The notes beneath the pieces are model-generated. The model did no database searches and was not told where the DNA came from. It worked only from the letters and a program-made list of their open reading frames with translations. Below, piece after piece: positions 1-6,659 of a stretch of DNA of 7,484 bases (position 1 is the first letter of the stretch; each line of letters opens with the position of its first letter). The DNA lies in the NCBI GenBank assembly GCA_018623305.1, contig JAAZVR010000050.1, forward strand, positions 1 through 7,484, given 5' to 3'. This DNA comes from Thiotrichales bacterium. GTDB taxonomy: Bacteria > Pseudomonadota > Gammaproteobacteria > JAAZVR01. A program made the translations under genes and the position numbers.

Positions 1-278
1 CGACGTGCTTTAAAGTTTACGACACAAAGCGTAAAGACACATCTATCAAGACTATTGCCTATGCAACAGCTGAATGGACGAAATTCTCGCCAAACATTGC
101 TTATGCCATCACTGGTGAAAAACCAGAACATGACGAAGCGGCTTTGAAACTGATTGCTGAAAAAGCGAATGTTTCGATTCCAGCTCAAATTGATGCTTTG
201 TTTACTAAACCGATCGCTCAGAAAACGATTGTCGATAAGACGGACATCGAACCTGCGATTATGGATTTCTTGGGTTAA
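1..278 (+). CDS. Unidentified protein, C-terminal 91 residues (5' end cut by window edge)
   Basis: An open frame enters at base 3 and runs to a TAA at 276-278, giving the last 91 residues of a protein whose start lies outside the window. I do not recognise the family. The fragment starts TCFKVYD, has an aromatic-rich stretch (AEWTKFSPNIAYAI) near residues 23-36, then an acidic and alanine-rich helical-looking tail that ends IMDFLG. There is one cysteine, near the visible start, and no membrane segment. Reading frame, codon use and base composition look like those of the neighbours, so it is a real gene rather than chance. Its stop lies only 5 bases before the arsC start, so the two are probably co-transcribed and perhaps translationally coupled. 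That context is weak evidence for a redox or detoxification role, and no function should be assigned from it. Confidence 0.75.
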   Translation, partial: TCFKVYDTKRKDTSIKTIAYATAEWTKFSPNIAYAITGEKPEHDEAALKLIAEKANVSIPAQIDALFTKPIAQKTIVDKTDIEPAIMDFLG

Positions 279-283
279 TCAGC

Positions 284-634
284 ATGGCAGTCAAAATCTA
301 CCATAATGCTCGTTGTTCAAAAAGTCGCGCGACTTTGCAATTATTGCAAGAGCGTGGCATTGAGCCTGAGATCATTGATTACAAAAAGAACCCGCCAACG
401 ATTGATGATTTATTCAAAATCCTCATGGCGTTGGATGTTCCACCGACGGATTTGATTCGATTCAAAGATGCCGCGGCGAAAGCCTTAGACATTAAACCGA
501 GCGATGAAAAGTTTGTGGAAGAGTGGATTGAGTTAATGGTGGAGAATCCCGCTATTATCGAGCGACCGATTGTCGTGAATGGCTCAAAAGCCGCGATTGG
601 TCGACCACCTGAGAACGTATTGACTATTTTGTAA
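284..634 (+). CDS. arsC: Arsenate reductase, glutaredoxin-coupled ArsC family
   Basis: Predicted cytoplasmic thioredoxin-fold enzyme that reduces arsenate to arsenite with glutathione and glutaredoxin as electron donors. The 116-residue length is typical of the short chromosomal members. The active-site loop is HNARCSKSR, with catalytic Cys11. The three arginines that bind oxyanion in the plasmid R773 enzyme have likely counterparts at Arg59 (LIRF), Arg94 (ERPI) and Arg107 (GRPPE). The GRPPE motif near the C-terminus favours true ArsC over the Spx/YffB relatives. The ATG at 284 follows the upstream stop by 5 bases and has no clear Shine-Dalgarno of its own, which suggests coupling. No arsR, arsB or acr3 gene is visible beside it, so a dedicated arsenic-resistance operon is not supported; a housekeeping or stress role is possible. 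The stop abuts the stop of the convergent minC gene. Confidence 0.93.
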   Translation: MAVKIYHNARCSKSRATLQLLQERGIEPEIIDYKKNPPTIDDLFKILMALDVPPTDLIRFKDAAAKALDIKPSDEKFVEEWIELMVENPAIIERPIVVNGSKAAIGRPPENVLTIL

Positions 635-1324
635 TCAAATACCGCGAACCTTGAGGCGTTTGTCCTCAAGGGATAGCATCATTAAACCGCGATCGTTAAA
701 TCGCATCAACTGGTCTTTAAGCGCGTAAATTCCCGCGATAGATATCATTTCTGCTTCGACATTTTGTACAAAGACAGACGCCTTTGTATCACCTTTTGCA
801 CCCGCAAACACACGCCCTTTCACAGGCGCATAAATATGGATATTGCCTTCAGCAATGATGTCCGCACCCGAACTCACAGGCGCGAGAATGATAATATCGC
901 CTTCAGAATAGACTTGCTGTCCAGAACGAACCGCATGACGAATGACTTTTGTCGGTAATGGCACTTCTCGATGTTGGACTTGAATCTCAGGCTTAGATTC
1001 AGCCTCATCTGTTTCAGTCGCAACTTCAGGTTCAGCAAACACACCCAAGCCAATTTGTTGAGCGTATTCTGTCAAACTTGCATCATCAGAAATAATGCCC
1101 ACAGGCTTAAGGCCTACATTGTGAAGCATATCCAACATTTGAGCTAAATCAGAAACTTCAACTTCAGTTTGAGGCAGTTGCAACACCACTGAAGCCCCTT
1201 CGAAGAACGCGCGCTCTTCAAAGGCTAAATTTTCCAACTCATCTTCAATCCTATCTAAATCAATTGATGATAAAGACACCACTGAAAGTGGAAATACAGA
1301 ATCCTTCAGCTCGACCAAAGCCAT
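635..1324 (-). CDS. minC: Septum site-determining protein MinC
   Basis: Inhibitor of FtsZ ring assembly; with MinD at the membrane it blocks division near the poles. The 229-residue length is close to the 231 of E. coli MinC. Residues about 1-98 form the FtsZ-inhibiting N-terminal domain. An acidic low-complexity linker (about 98-125, rich in E, T and P) leads to the C-terminal beta-helix domain that dimerises and binds MinD. That domain shows the RSGQ motif (133-136), VSSGADIIAEGNIHIY (150-165), GRVFAGAKGD and the AEMISIAG segment (191-198). It is the last gene of the minus-strand operon, 12 bases after lysS, with an AGG ribosome binding site in that gap. In E. coli minC heads minCDE; here no minD or minE follows, because the gene ends directly against arsC. 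The partners must lie elsewhere or be missing. Identity is secure; the unusual position is an observation. Confidence 0.95.
   Translation of the reverse strand: MALVELKDSVFPLSVVSLSSIDLDRIEDELENLAFEERAFFEGASVVLQLPQTEVEVSDLAQMLDMLHNVGLKPVGIISDDASLTEYAQQIGLGVFAEPEVATETDEAESKPEIQVQHREVPLPTKVIRHAVRSGQQVYSEGDIIILAPVSSGADIIAEGNIHIYAPVKGRVFAGAKGDTKASVFVQNVEAEMISIAGIYALKDQLMRFNDRGLMMLSLEDKRLKVRGI
649..671. terminator. Perfect 8-bp hairpin between convergent arsC and minC (possible weak bidirectional terminator)
   Basis: CCTTGAGG (649-656) and CCTCAAGG (664-671) are perfect inverted repeats around a 7-base loop. The hairpin lies inside the last codons of minC, 11 bases before its stop, and starts 14 bases after the arsC stop. 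Neither strand has a proper T-run after the stem, so it is not a classic intrinsic terminator. It could pause RNA polymerase, protect mRNA 3' ends from exonucleases, or be a coincidence of the codons LEDKRLK. Its position at the only convergent junction in the window is what makes it worth listing. Confidence 0.35.
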
Positions 1325-1330
1325 GTTATT

Positions 1331-1334
1331 ACCT
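1331..1334 (-). promoter_or_regulatory. Ribosome binding site of minC
   Basis: On the minus strand the 12-base gap between the lysS stop and the minC ATG contains AGGT. Counted from AGG, it lies 7 bases before the start codon. It supports the chosen ATG and shows that minC can be initiated independently of lysS translation. Confidence 0.55.
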
Positions 1335-1336
1335 GC

Positions 1337-2998
1337 TTATTTTTGACGCATATGCGGGAATAATAGCACGTCTCGAATCGTTGGTGAATCCGTCAACAAC
1401 ATCACCAAACGATCGATACCAATGCCCTCACCCGCTGTTGGTGGAAGACCATGCTCAAGCGCAACGATGTAATCAGCATCGTAGTGCATCGCTTCATCAT
1501 CACCGGCATCTTTTTCTTCAACTTGTTTACGGAAACGCTCTGCTTGGTCTTGAGCGTCATTCAACTCGGAGAAGCCATTCGCGATTTCACGACCACCGAT
1601 AAACAACTCAAAACGGTCGGTAATAAACGGATCTTCGTCATTACGACGCGCCAATGGTGAAACTTCCGCTGGATATTCTGTGATGAACGTTGGCTGCATT
1701 AATTTATGCTCAGCTGTTTCTTCAAAGATTTCTGTTTGAAGTTTGCCCAAACCATAAGTTGGTTTAACATCCACGCCTTTGGCTTTCGCCAACGCTCGAC
1801 ATGATTCAAGGTCTTCTAACATGCACGGTGTTACATCATCGTTGTAGAACAAAATCGCTTCTTTGATGCTCATGCGCGCAAACGGCTTGCCAAAGTCGTA
1901 TTCATCACCTTGGTAATTCACTACAGACGTGCCCAAAACTTCTTCCGTCAAACCACGCAACATCGCTTCAGTTGTGTTCATCAAGTCTTTGTAATCGGCA
2001 TAGGCCTCATAAAATTCCAACATAGTAAATTCTGGGTTGTGACGCGTTGAAAGGCCTTCATTACGGAAGTTACGGTTGATTTCAAAAACTTTCTCAAAAC
2101 CACCGACAACCAAACGTTTCAAATACAACTCAGGCGCAACACGTAAAAATAACGGCATATCCAAGGCATTATGATGCGTGTTGAACGGACGTGCCGTTGC
2201 ACCGCCTGGAATCACGTGCATCATCGGCGTTTCCACTTCCATAAAGTTCTTATTGCTCAAGAAATTACGAATGTACTGCACCGCTTTAGAGCGAATTTGG
2301 AATGTTTTGCGGCTTTCTTCGCTGACAATCAAATCCACATAACGCTGGCGGTATTTAACCTCTTGGTCCTGCAAACCGTGGTGTTTGTCTGGTAATGGGC
2401 GCAAAGCTTTTGTCAAAAGCTCGATGTTATCAACCCATACAGACAACTCGCCAAGATCGGTTTTAAACACACGACCTTCAACACCCATGATGTCGCCTAA
2501 ATCCCATTTCTTGAATTCAGTGTTATAGAAACCTTCTGGCAAATCATCGCGAGTCACATAAATCTGCACTGTACCTGACATATCCTGAAGATTGGCAAAA
2601 CTCGCTTTACCCATGATACGACGTGTCATCATGCGCCCAGCTAGGCTGACACGGACTGGATTCGCTTCCAATTCTTCTTTCGTCATCTCGCCGAAACGAT
2701 CCATCACTTCAACCGCTAAATCTTCTCGACGGAACGAATTCGGGAAGGCATTGCCTTGTTCACGACGCATCGCCAATTTAACTCGACGCGTGACCATTTC
2801 ATTTCGTTTAAGATCATCTTTAGCCGTTTTGATCAGACCTTTTTTATTTGCTTTGCCTTCGACTTTGATTTCTTCGTAAGAGGCAATTTCAAAATCACCG
2901 TAAAAACTCTTAACGACCACTTTTTCGTCGTTTTCATAGGTATGAAGGGCAAATTCAATGCCGTCGTTTTTAACTGTATCTTGGTTTGTCAATTCCAT
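1337..2998 (-). CDS. lysS: Lysyl-tRNA synthetase (class II) with extended N-terminus
   Basis: Charges tRNA-Lys with lysine using ATP. The core aligns closely with E. coli LysS: the OB-fold anticodon-binding domain (about 115-200, including GRMMTRRIMGKASF), class II motif 1 (FMEVETPMM, about 252-260, followed by VIPGGATARPF), motif 2 (FEINRNFRNEG about 305-315, then STRHNPEFTMLEF) and motif 3 (GEGIGIDRLVMLL, 523-535), ending at FPHMR. The protein is 553 residues against 505 in E. coli. The excess is almost all at the front: conserved sequence begins near residue 66 (NEMVTRR), leaving about 50 extra residues. The ATG at 2998 is 4 bases after the prfB stop and fits operon packing, but its Shine-Dalgarno is weak. 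The next plausible start, Met68 (2795-2797), would truncate the usual N-terminal helix and has no clear binding site, so I keep the long form. The order recJ-prfB-lysS is as in E. coli. Confidence 0.95.
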   Translation of the reverse strand: MELTNQDTVKNDGIEFALHTYENDEKVVVKSFYGDFEIASYEEIKVEGKANKKGLIKTAKDDLKRNEMVTRRVKLAMRREQGNAFPNSFRREDLAVEVMDRFGEMTKEELEANPVRVSLAGRMMTRRIMGKASFANLQDMSGTVQIYVTRDDLPEGFYNTEFKKWDLGDIMGVEGRVFKTDLGELSVWVDNIELLTKALRPLPDKHHGLQDQEVKYRQRYVDLIVSEESRKTFQIRSKAVQYIRNFLSNKNFMEVETPMMHVIPGGATARPFNTHHNALDMPLFLRVAPELYLKRLVVGGFEKVFEINRNFRNEGLSTRHNPEFTMLEFYEAYADYKDLMNTTEAMLRGLTEEVLGTSVVNYQGDEYDFGKPFARMSIKEAILFYNDDVTPCMLEDLESCRALAKAKGVDVKPTYGLGKLQTEIFEETAEHKLMQPTFITEYPAEVSPLARRNDEDPFITDRFELFIGGREIANGFSELNDAQDQAERFRKQVEEKDAGDDEAMHYDADYIVALEHGLPPTAGEGIGIDRLVMLLTDSPTIRDVLLFPHMRQK

Positions 2999-3002
2999 GT
3001 TC

Positions 3003-4106
3003 TTAAATACCCGCTTTTAAGCTTGCTTGAATAAATTGGTCTAAATCGCCATCAAGAACGGCTTGAGTATTGCCGACTTCGACGCCTGTACGTAAATCTT
3101 TAATTCGGCCTGAATCCAATACATAAGAGCGGATTTGACTCCCCCAACCAATGTCGGATTTTGAATCTTCTAAGGCCTGCTTTTCAGCATTGCGTGATTG
3201 CATTTCCAGTTCATAAAGTTTCGCCTTCAACTGCTTCATCGCTTCATCTTTGTTTTGGTGCTGTGAACGACCATTCTGACACTGCGTCACAGTATTGGTC
3301 GGTAAATGCGTGATACGCACCGCCGATTCTGTCTTGTTGACGTGCTGACCACCGGCACCTGAAGCACGATAAGTATCAATACGCAAATCCGCTGGATTAA
3401 TTTCGATATCAATGTTGTCATCGACTTCTGGCGAAATAAACACCGATGAAAACGAAGTATGTCGCTTCGAGTTTGAATCGAATGGCGATTTGCGCACCAA
3501 ACGATGCACGCCCGTTTCTGTTCTTAACCAGCCATAAGCATACTCGCCTTTGACATGCACGGTCGCACCTTTAATGCCGGCCACATCGCCGTCAGAAATT
3601 TCCGTGATTTCGGCACTGAAGTTATGGCGATCACACCAACGCAAATACTGGCGCAACAACATATTCGCCCAATCCTGTGCCTCTGTACCACCCGAACCCG
3701 CTTGGATTTCAAGGTAAGCATTGTTTGGATCCATTTCGTGCGAGAACATACGCTTGAATTCCAGTTCTTCAAGTTTGCTCGACAACAGCTCTAATTCAGC
3801 GATGACTTCATCCAAGGCTTCTTGGTCGTTTTCTTCTTTAGCCATTTCCAGCATTTCTTGGCAGACTTTCAGACCACCTTCCATGTCATTGACCGTATTC
3901 ACAATCCCTTCAAGCATTGAACGTTTCTTACCCAATTCTTGAGCACGCTCTGGCTGATTCCATACATCGGGTTGTTCAAGCTCTCGGTTCACTTCATCAA
4001 GTTCTTCAACCTTGACTTCAAAATCCAAATACTTTTTCAGCTCAGCCGTACGCTGACCAAAATCTTCAACTTGGTTGAAATAAGGATTCAGTTCTAAAGC
4101 ATCCAT
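3003..4106 (-). CDS. prfB: Peptide chain release factor 2, uninterrupted reading frame
   Basis: Recognises UGA and UAA stop codons and triggers hydrolysis of the finished peptide on the ribosome. The 367-residue length is normal. Visible parts are the N-terminal coiled-coil domain (about 1-115), the codon-reading SPF tripeptide (207-209) and the catalytic GGQ loop (252-254, in SGAGGQHVNKTES). The residue four before the first glycine of GGQ is Ala248, the form found in most RF2s, rather than the Thr of E. coli K-12. Most bacterial prfB genes carry an in-frame TGA after about codon 25, bypassed by a +1 frameshift. Here the site reads TAT TTG GAT (codons 26-28) with no stop, so full-length protein comes from one continuous frame. 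The ATG shares one base with the recJ stop (TAATG). A good Shine-Dalgarno lies within the recJ tail. Confidence 0.97.
   Translation of the reverse strand: MDALELNPYFNQVEDFGQRTAELKKYLDFEVKVEELDEVNRELEQPDVWNQPERAQELGKKRSMLEGIVNTVNDMEGGLKVCQEMLEMAKEENDQEALDEVIAELELLSSKLEELEFKRMFSHEMDPNNAYLEIQAGSGGTEAQDWANMLLRQYLRWCDRHNFSAEITEISDGDVAGIKGATVHVKGEYAYGWLRTETGVHRLVRKSPFDSNSKRHTSFSSVFISPEVDDNIDIEINPADLRIDTYRASGAGGQHVNKTESAVRITHLPTNTVTQCQNGRSQHQNKDEAMKQLKAKLYELEMQSRNAEKQALEDSKSDIGWGSQIRSYVLDSGRIKDLRTGVEVGNTQAVLDGDLDQFIQASLKAGI
4023..4031 (-). other. Position of the lost prfB +1 frameshift site
   Basis: In E. coli the site reads TAT CTT TGA C, preceded by an AGGGGG stimulator. The equivalent stretch here is TAT TTG GAT, encoding Tyr26-Leu27-Asp28, preceded by CTG AAA AAG. 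Both the slippery CTT-TGA and the internal Shine-Dalgarno are absent, so the self-regulatory frameshift cannot operate. Confidence 0.9.
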
Positions 4107-5836
4107 TAATGTCTTTCCTCTTCAGGCTGGATATGGCGGACTAATAACTGCAGTTTACGCTGTCCGCGAAATTTGTTTTCATTTAATTCGTACACCACAC
4201 GTACTTTCGAGCCGACTTGCATCCACTGTTCATAACAGGTGTTAAACGCAATCAAATCAACAGGCATATGGTCAGTATCGGTCAAACCTTTAATGCTCAC
4301 GTGCGTACCTTTGATATTTCTCACTTCTTCAATCAAAAACACACCATCAAAAATAGGCATCGGGAAGGTTTGTCCCCACGGCATCCAATCTTTCAGGCTG
4401 CGCGCCAGTTCAATTTCAAATTCATGACCTTGGATTTCACCATCGGTTTCCCATTCTGCTTCGGGCAATCCTTTCTGGAATAAATCACCGACTCGTTCGC
4501 TCAATAAGGCCTTAAATTGTTTGAAGTTCGATTTATACAACGACACACCCGCAGCCATTGCATGACCGCCGTGACTCAATAATAAATCAGGGTATTCTTC
4601 TGCAAGTTCACTGAATATATCACGAATATTTACGCCATTAATCGAACGAGCAGAACCGCGTAAAATCTCATCCTCAACTTCAGCAAATACGATACTCGGA
4701 CGGTTCAACTGCTCTTTTAATCGACCTGCGAGAATCCCAACAATGCCTTGGTGCCATTGAGTGCCGTAAATGGCAATTACATCCGGTGTTTGACCATGCT
4801 TGGCACAAATGCAATCCACAAGCCCTAAAGCCTCTTCTTTCATCGAAAATTCAATTTCTCGACGCTCTTGGTTGTATTCATCCAATTGATTGGCGTGTTT
4901 CAATGCGCTGGCAAAATCCTCCGCCATTAAGCAATCCACTCCCACCGACATATCGTGCAATCGACCTGCGGAATTCAAACGAGGCGCAATCGCAAAACCT
5001 AAATCTTGCGTCGAAAACTCATCCAATTCTCGGTTTGAGAGTTGAGCTAAGGGCTTAATGCCTTCACTGCATTGACCTGCTCGAATACGCGCCACCCCTT
5101 GAGACACTAAAATACGGTTTACCTGAGTGAGCGGCATCACATCGGCCACCGTACCTAAAGCGACCAAATCCAGCAAATCCGCTAAATTCGGTTCAGGTTT
5201 ATCCGCAAATAGGCCTTGTTCTCGCATATTGGCTCTTACCGCCAACAAAACGTAAAAAATAACGCCTACACCTGCTAAATGCTTGCATGGAAACTCACAT
5301 CCGTTTTGATTTGGGTTCACCACCGCTACCGCATCAGGCTCGCACATATCTGGCAAATGGTGATCGGTAATGACAACATCAATACCGAGTTCATTAGCTT
5401 TTCGAGTGCCTTCGACACTGCAAATGCCGTTATCCACGGTCACAATTAAGTCAGGTTTAGGCTCTAAGCACTGATCTAAAAGTTCAGGCGAAAAACCATA
5501 GCCACAATCAAAGCGATTAGGAATTCGATATCGCAAATTTTGCGCGCCGAGCATTTTAAGGCCTCGCATGGCCAAAGCCGTTGAAGTCGCACCATCGGTA
5601 TCGTAATCACCAATGATTAAAATCTTCTGCTGTTCAACAATTGCTTGAGTGATGCGCTCAGCCGCGGGTTTAATGTCTTTGAGTAAATCTGGCGAAGGCA
5701 ACTGCGCTAGGGAATGGTCTAATTCTTCCAATGAGCCAATTTCTCGGCGCGCAATCACGCGTCGAATGACATCCGGCCATTCTTGAGGCAGCTGCTTGTA
5801 GAGTGTTTCGTTAATATGTCTTCGTTTAATGAGCAT
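4106..5836 (-). CDS. recJ: Single-stranded-DNA-specific 5'-3' exonuclease RecJ
   Basis: Degrades single-stranded DNA from 5' ends in RecF-pathway recombination, mismatch repair and base-excision repair. The 576-residue length matches the 577 of E. coli. DHH-phosphoesterase metal-binding motifs are present in order: GDYDTDG (76-82; the usual form is DFDADG or DYDADG, so the third variable position is Thr), VDNG (134-137), TDHH (157-160) and a later LGTVADVMPL (227-236). The DHHA1 part shows WHQGIVGILAGRL (361-373) and HGGHAMAAG (422-430), followed by a C-terminal OB-like region. All expected acidic and histidine ligands appear intact, so the enzyme should be active. The ATG at 5836 lies inside the end of the upstream gene (11-base overlap) with no strong Shine-Dalgarno, pointing to translational coupling. 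The alignment of the N-terminus (IKRRHINE against LRRREVDE) supports this start. Confidence 0.96.
   Translation of the reverse strand: MLIKRRHINETLYKQLPQEWPDVIRRVIARREIGSLEELDHSLAQLPSPDLLKDIKPAAERITQAIVEQQKILIIGDYDTDGATSTALAMRGLKMLGAQNLRYRIPNRFDCGYGFSPELLDQCLEPKPDLIVTVDNGICSVEGTRKANELGIDVVITDHHLPDMCEPDAVAVVNPNQNGCEFPCKHLAGVGVIFYVLLAVRANMREQGLFADKPEPNLADLLDLVALGTVADVMPLTQVNRILVSQGVARIRAGQCSEGIKPLAQLSNRELDEFSTQDLGFAIAPRLNSAGRLHDMSVGVDCLMAEDFASALKHANQLDEYNQERREIEFSMKEEALGLVDCICAKHGQTPDVIAIYGTQWHQGIVGILAGRLKEQLNRPSIVFAEVEDEILRGSARSINGVNIRDIFSELAEEYPDLLLSHGGHAMAAGVSLYKSNFKQFKALLSERVGDLFQKGLPEAEWETDGEIQGHEFEIELARSLKDWMPWGQTFPMPIFDGVFLIEEVRNIKGTHVSIKGLTDTDHMPVDLIAFNTCYEQWMQVGSKVRVVYELNENKFRGQRKLQLLVRHIQPEEERH
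4116..4121 (-). promoter_or_regulatory. Ribosome binding site of prfB inside the recJ tail
   Basis: AGAGGA on the minus strand, formed by the recJ codons for the glutamates of its PEEERH end, lies 9 bases before the prfB ATG. It is the best Shine-Dalgarno I saw in the window and fixes the prfB start. Confidence 0.65.
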
Positions 5837-6659
5837 GCGCTAAATACTGTTCGATTCTTTTGTTAAGTCGCCACCATTGACGATAATTTTTAGGTGCCAG
5901 GCGATATAAGCCTTCTTGCCCAAAGTCCAAAAGAAGAGTCACAGGTTGTTTACGCTGAATCTCACTCAAAATTGGCTCTAACCAGTTTTGAATGAACTCG
6001 CTCGTGGCAGATTGAGCCTGTTCACGCTGACCGTGTCGCAAACTGCGCGCCAACGAATCCAACTCGATAGAATCGGATTGCGATTCCCATCGAATATTTT
6101 GATTCGCTTGCGCGACCGACCAAGGCCAAATGCTGTTAGCTGGAATCCTATCATCCATGTGTAACACCATTTGTATCTCGTTGCTTAACTGCCGCCAAGC
6201 TTGAGCGGATTGCCCTTTCGGCATTGCTGTATCAATATGACGCCCAACCACTTCATCGGTTGGGACAAAAAACGCATTCCCCAATTCGTTACGAATATAA
6301 CATTGACCACTCTCACCTTGAATCAAAAGCGTTTCACCTAACGCTTGATTCAAACTCATAAGCCACTGTTTCGATTCCTCCGCCTTGGGCTGAAGTTGTT
6401 CTGTCATAAATAAGGCGTCTCGATCAGCCATTAAATTCACCCAATCTAACCACAACCATTCATCTTCAGCTAAACCATCACTGCGCTGGATTTCTCGCGC
6501 ATTCAGTAAAGGCTTAGCTGAAACTGAAATCTGTTTACATTCTTCATCAATTGGCTCTAATCGCTCAGCTCGCGCCAAAACTTTTAATAAAAGTTTGGGT
6601 GCAAGCTGATGATCGTGTAACTCACTCAATAAGTAAGGTACTTTGAGCCGAATTTGCAT
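5826..6659 (-). CDS. COG4255-like conserved protein of unknown function
   Basis: A 277-residue, probably cytoplasmic protein without signal peptide or membrane segments. I recognise it, from memory of motifs, as the proteobacterial family often encoded near thrC or recJ and commonly labelled 'phosphoglycerate mutase' in databases. Supporting segments are DWVNLMADRDALFM (72-85), PKGQSAQAWRQLSNEIQMVLH (147-167) and PANSIWPW (173-180), followed by a C-terminal part with WLEPIL (226-231) and WWRLNKRI (262-269). I see none of the metal-ligand motifs of cofactor-independent phosphoglycerate mutases or the alkaline-phosphatase superfamily, so the mutase label is not supported by the sequence. The start ATG shares a base with the hom stop (TAATG), and the end overlaps recJ by 11 bases. 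The neighbourhood hints at homoserine/threonine metabolism or at nothing more than shared expression. Gene reality is secure; function unknown. Confidence 0.8.
   Translation of the reverse strand: MQIRLKVPYLLSELHDHQLAPKLLLKVLARAERLEPIDEECKQISVSAKPLLNAREIQRSDGLAEDEWLWLDWVNLMADRDALFMTEQLQPKAEESKQWLMSLNQALGETLLIQGESGQCYIRNELGNAFFVPTDEVVGRHIDTAMPKGQSAQAWRQLSNEIQMVLHMDDRIPANSIWPWSVAQANQNIRWESQSDSIELDSLARSLRHGQREQAQSATSEFIQNWLEPILSEIQRKQPVTLLLDFGQEGLYRLAPKNYRQWWRLNKRIEQYLAHAH

Noticed and set aside
284..634. Arsenic-resistance operon or genomic island
   Set aside because: No arsR, efflux gene, integrase, repeat or composition change is visible; the ArsC homologue looks like a housekeeping chromosomal copy.
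379..669. Reverse-strand open frame opposite arsC, and many other overlapping open frames opposite lysS, prfB, recJ and hom
   Set aside because: They lie opposite genes with clear family identity, have no recognisable domains or ribosome binding sites, and look like mirror frames of well-conserved coding sequence.
2405..2421. Perfect palindrome AGCTTTTG-T-CAAAAGCT inside lysS
   Set aside because: It falls in codons for the strongly conserved LLTKALRP segment of LysRS, has a one-base centre that disfavours a normal hairpin without opening the stem, and has no terminator-like context. Codon choice explains it.
2795..2797. Met68 of LysRS as the true start
   Set aside because: No Shine-Dalgarno is visible before it, it would remove part of the usual N-terminal helix and leave an unexplained 200-base gap in a tight operon. 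It is kept as an alternative in the findings.
5434..5442. TTATCCACG, close to a DnaA box
   Set aside because: A single near-match inside conserved recJ codons, with no second box and no AT-rich origin-like region nearby.
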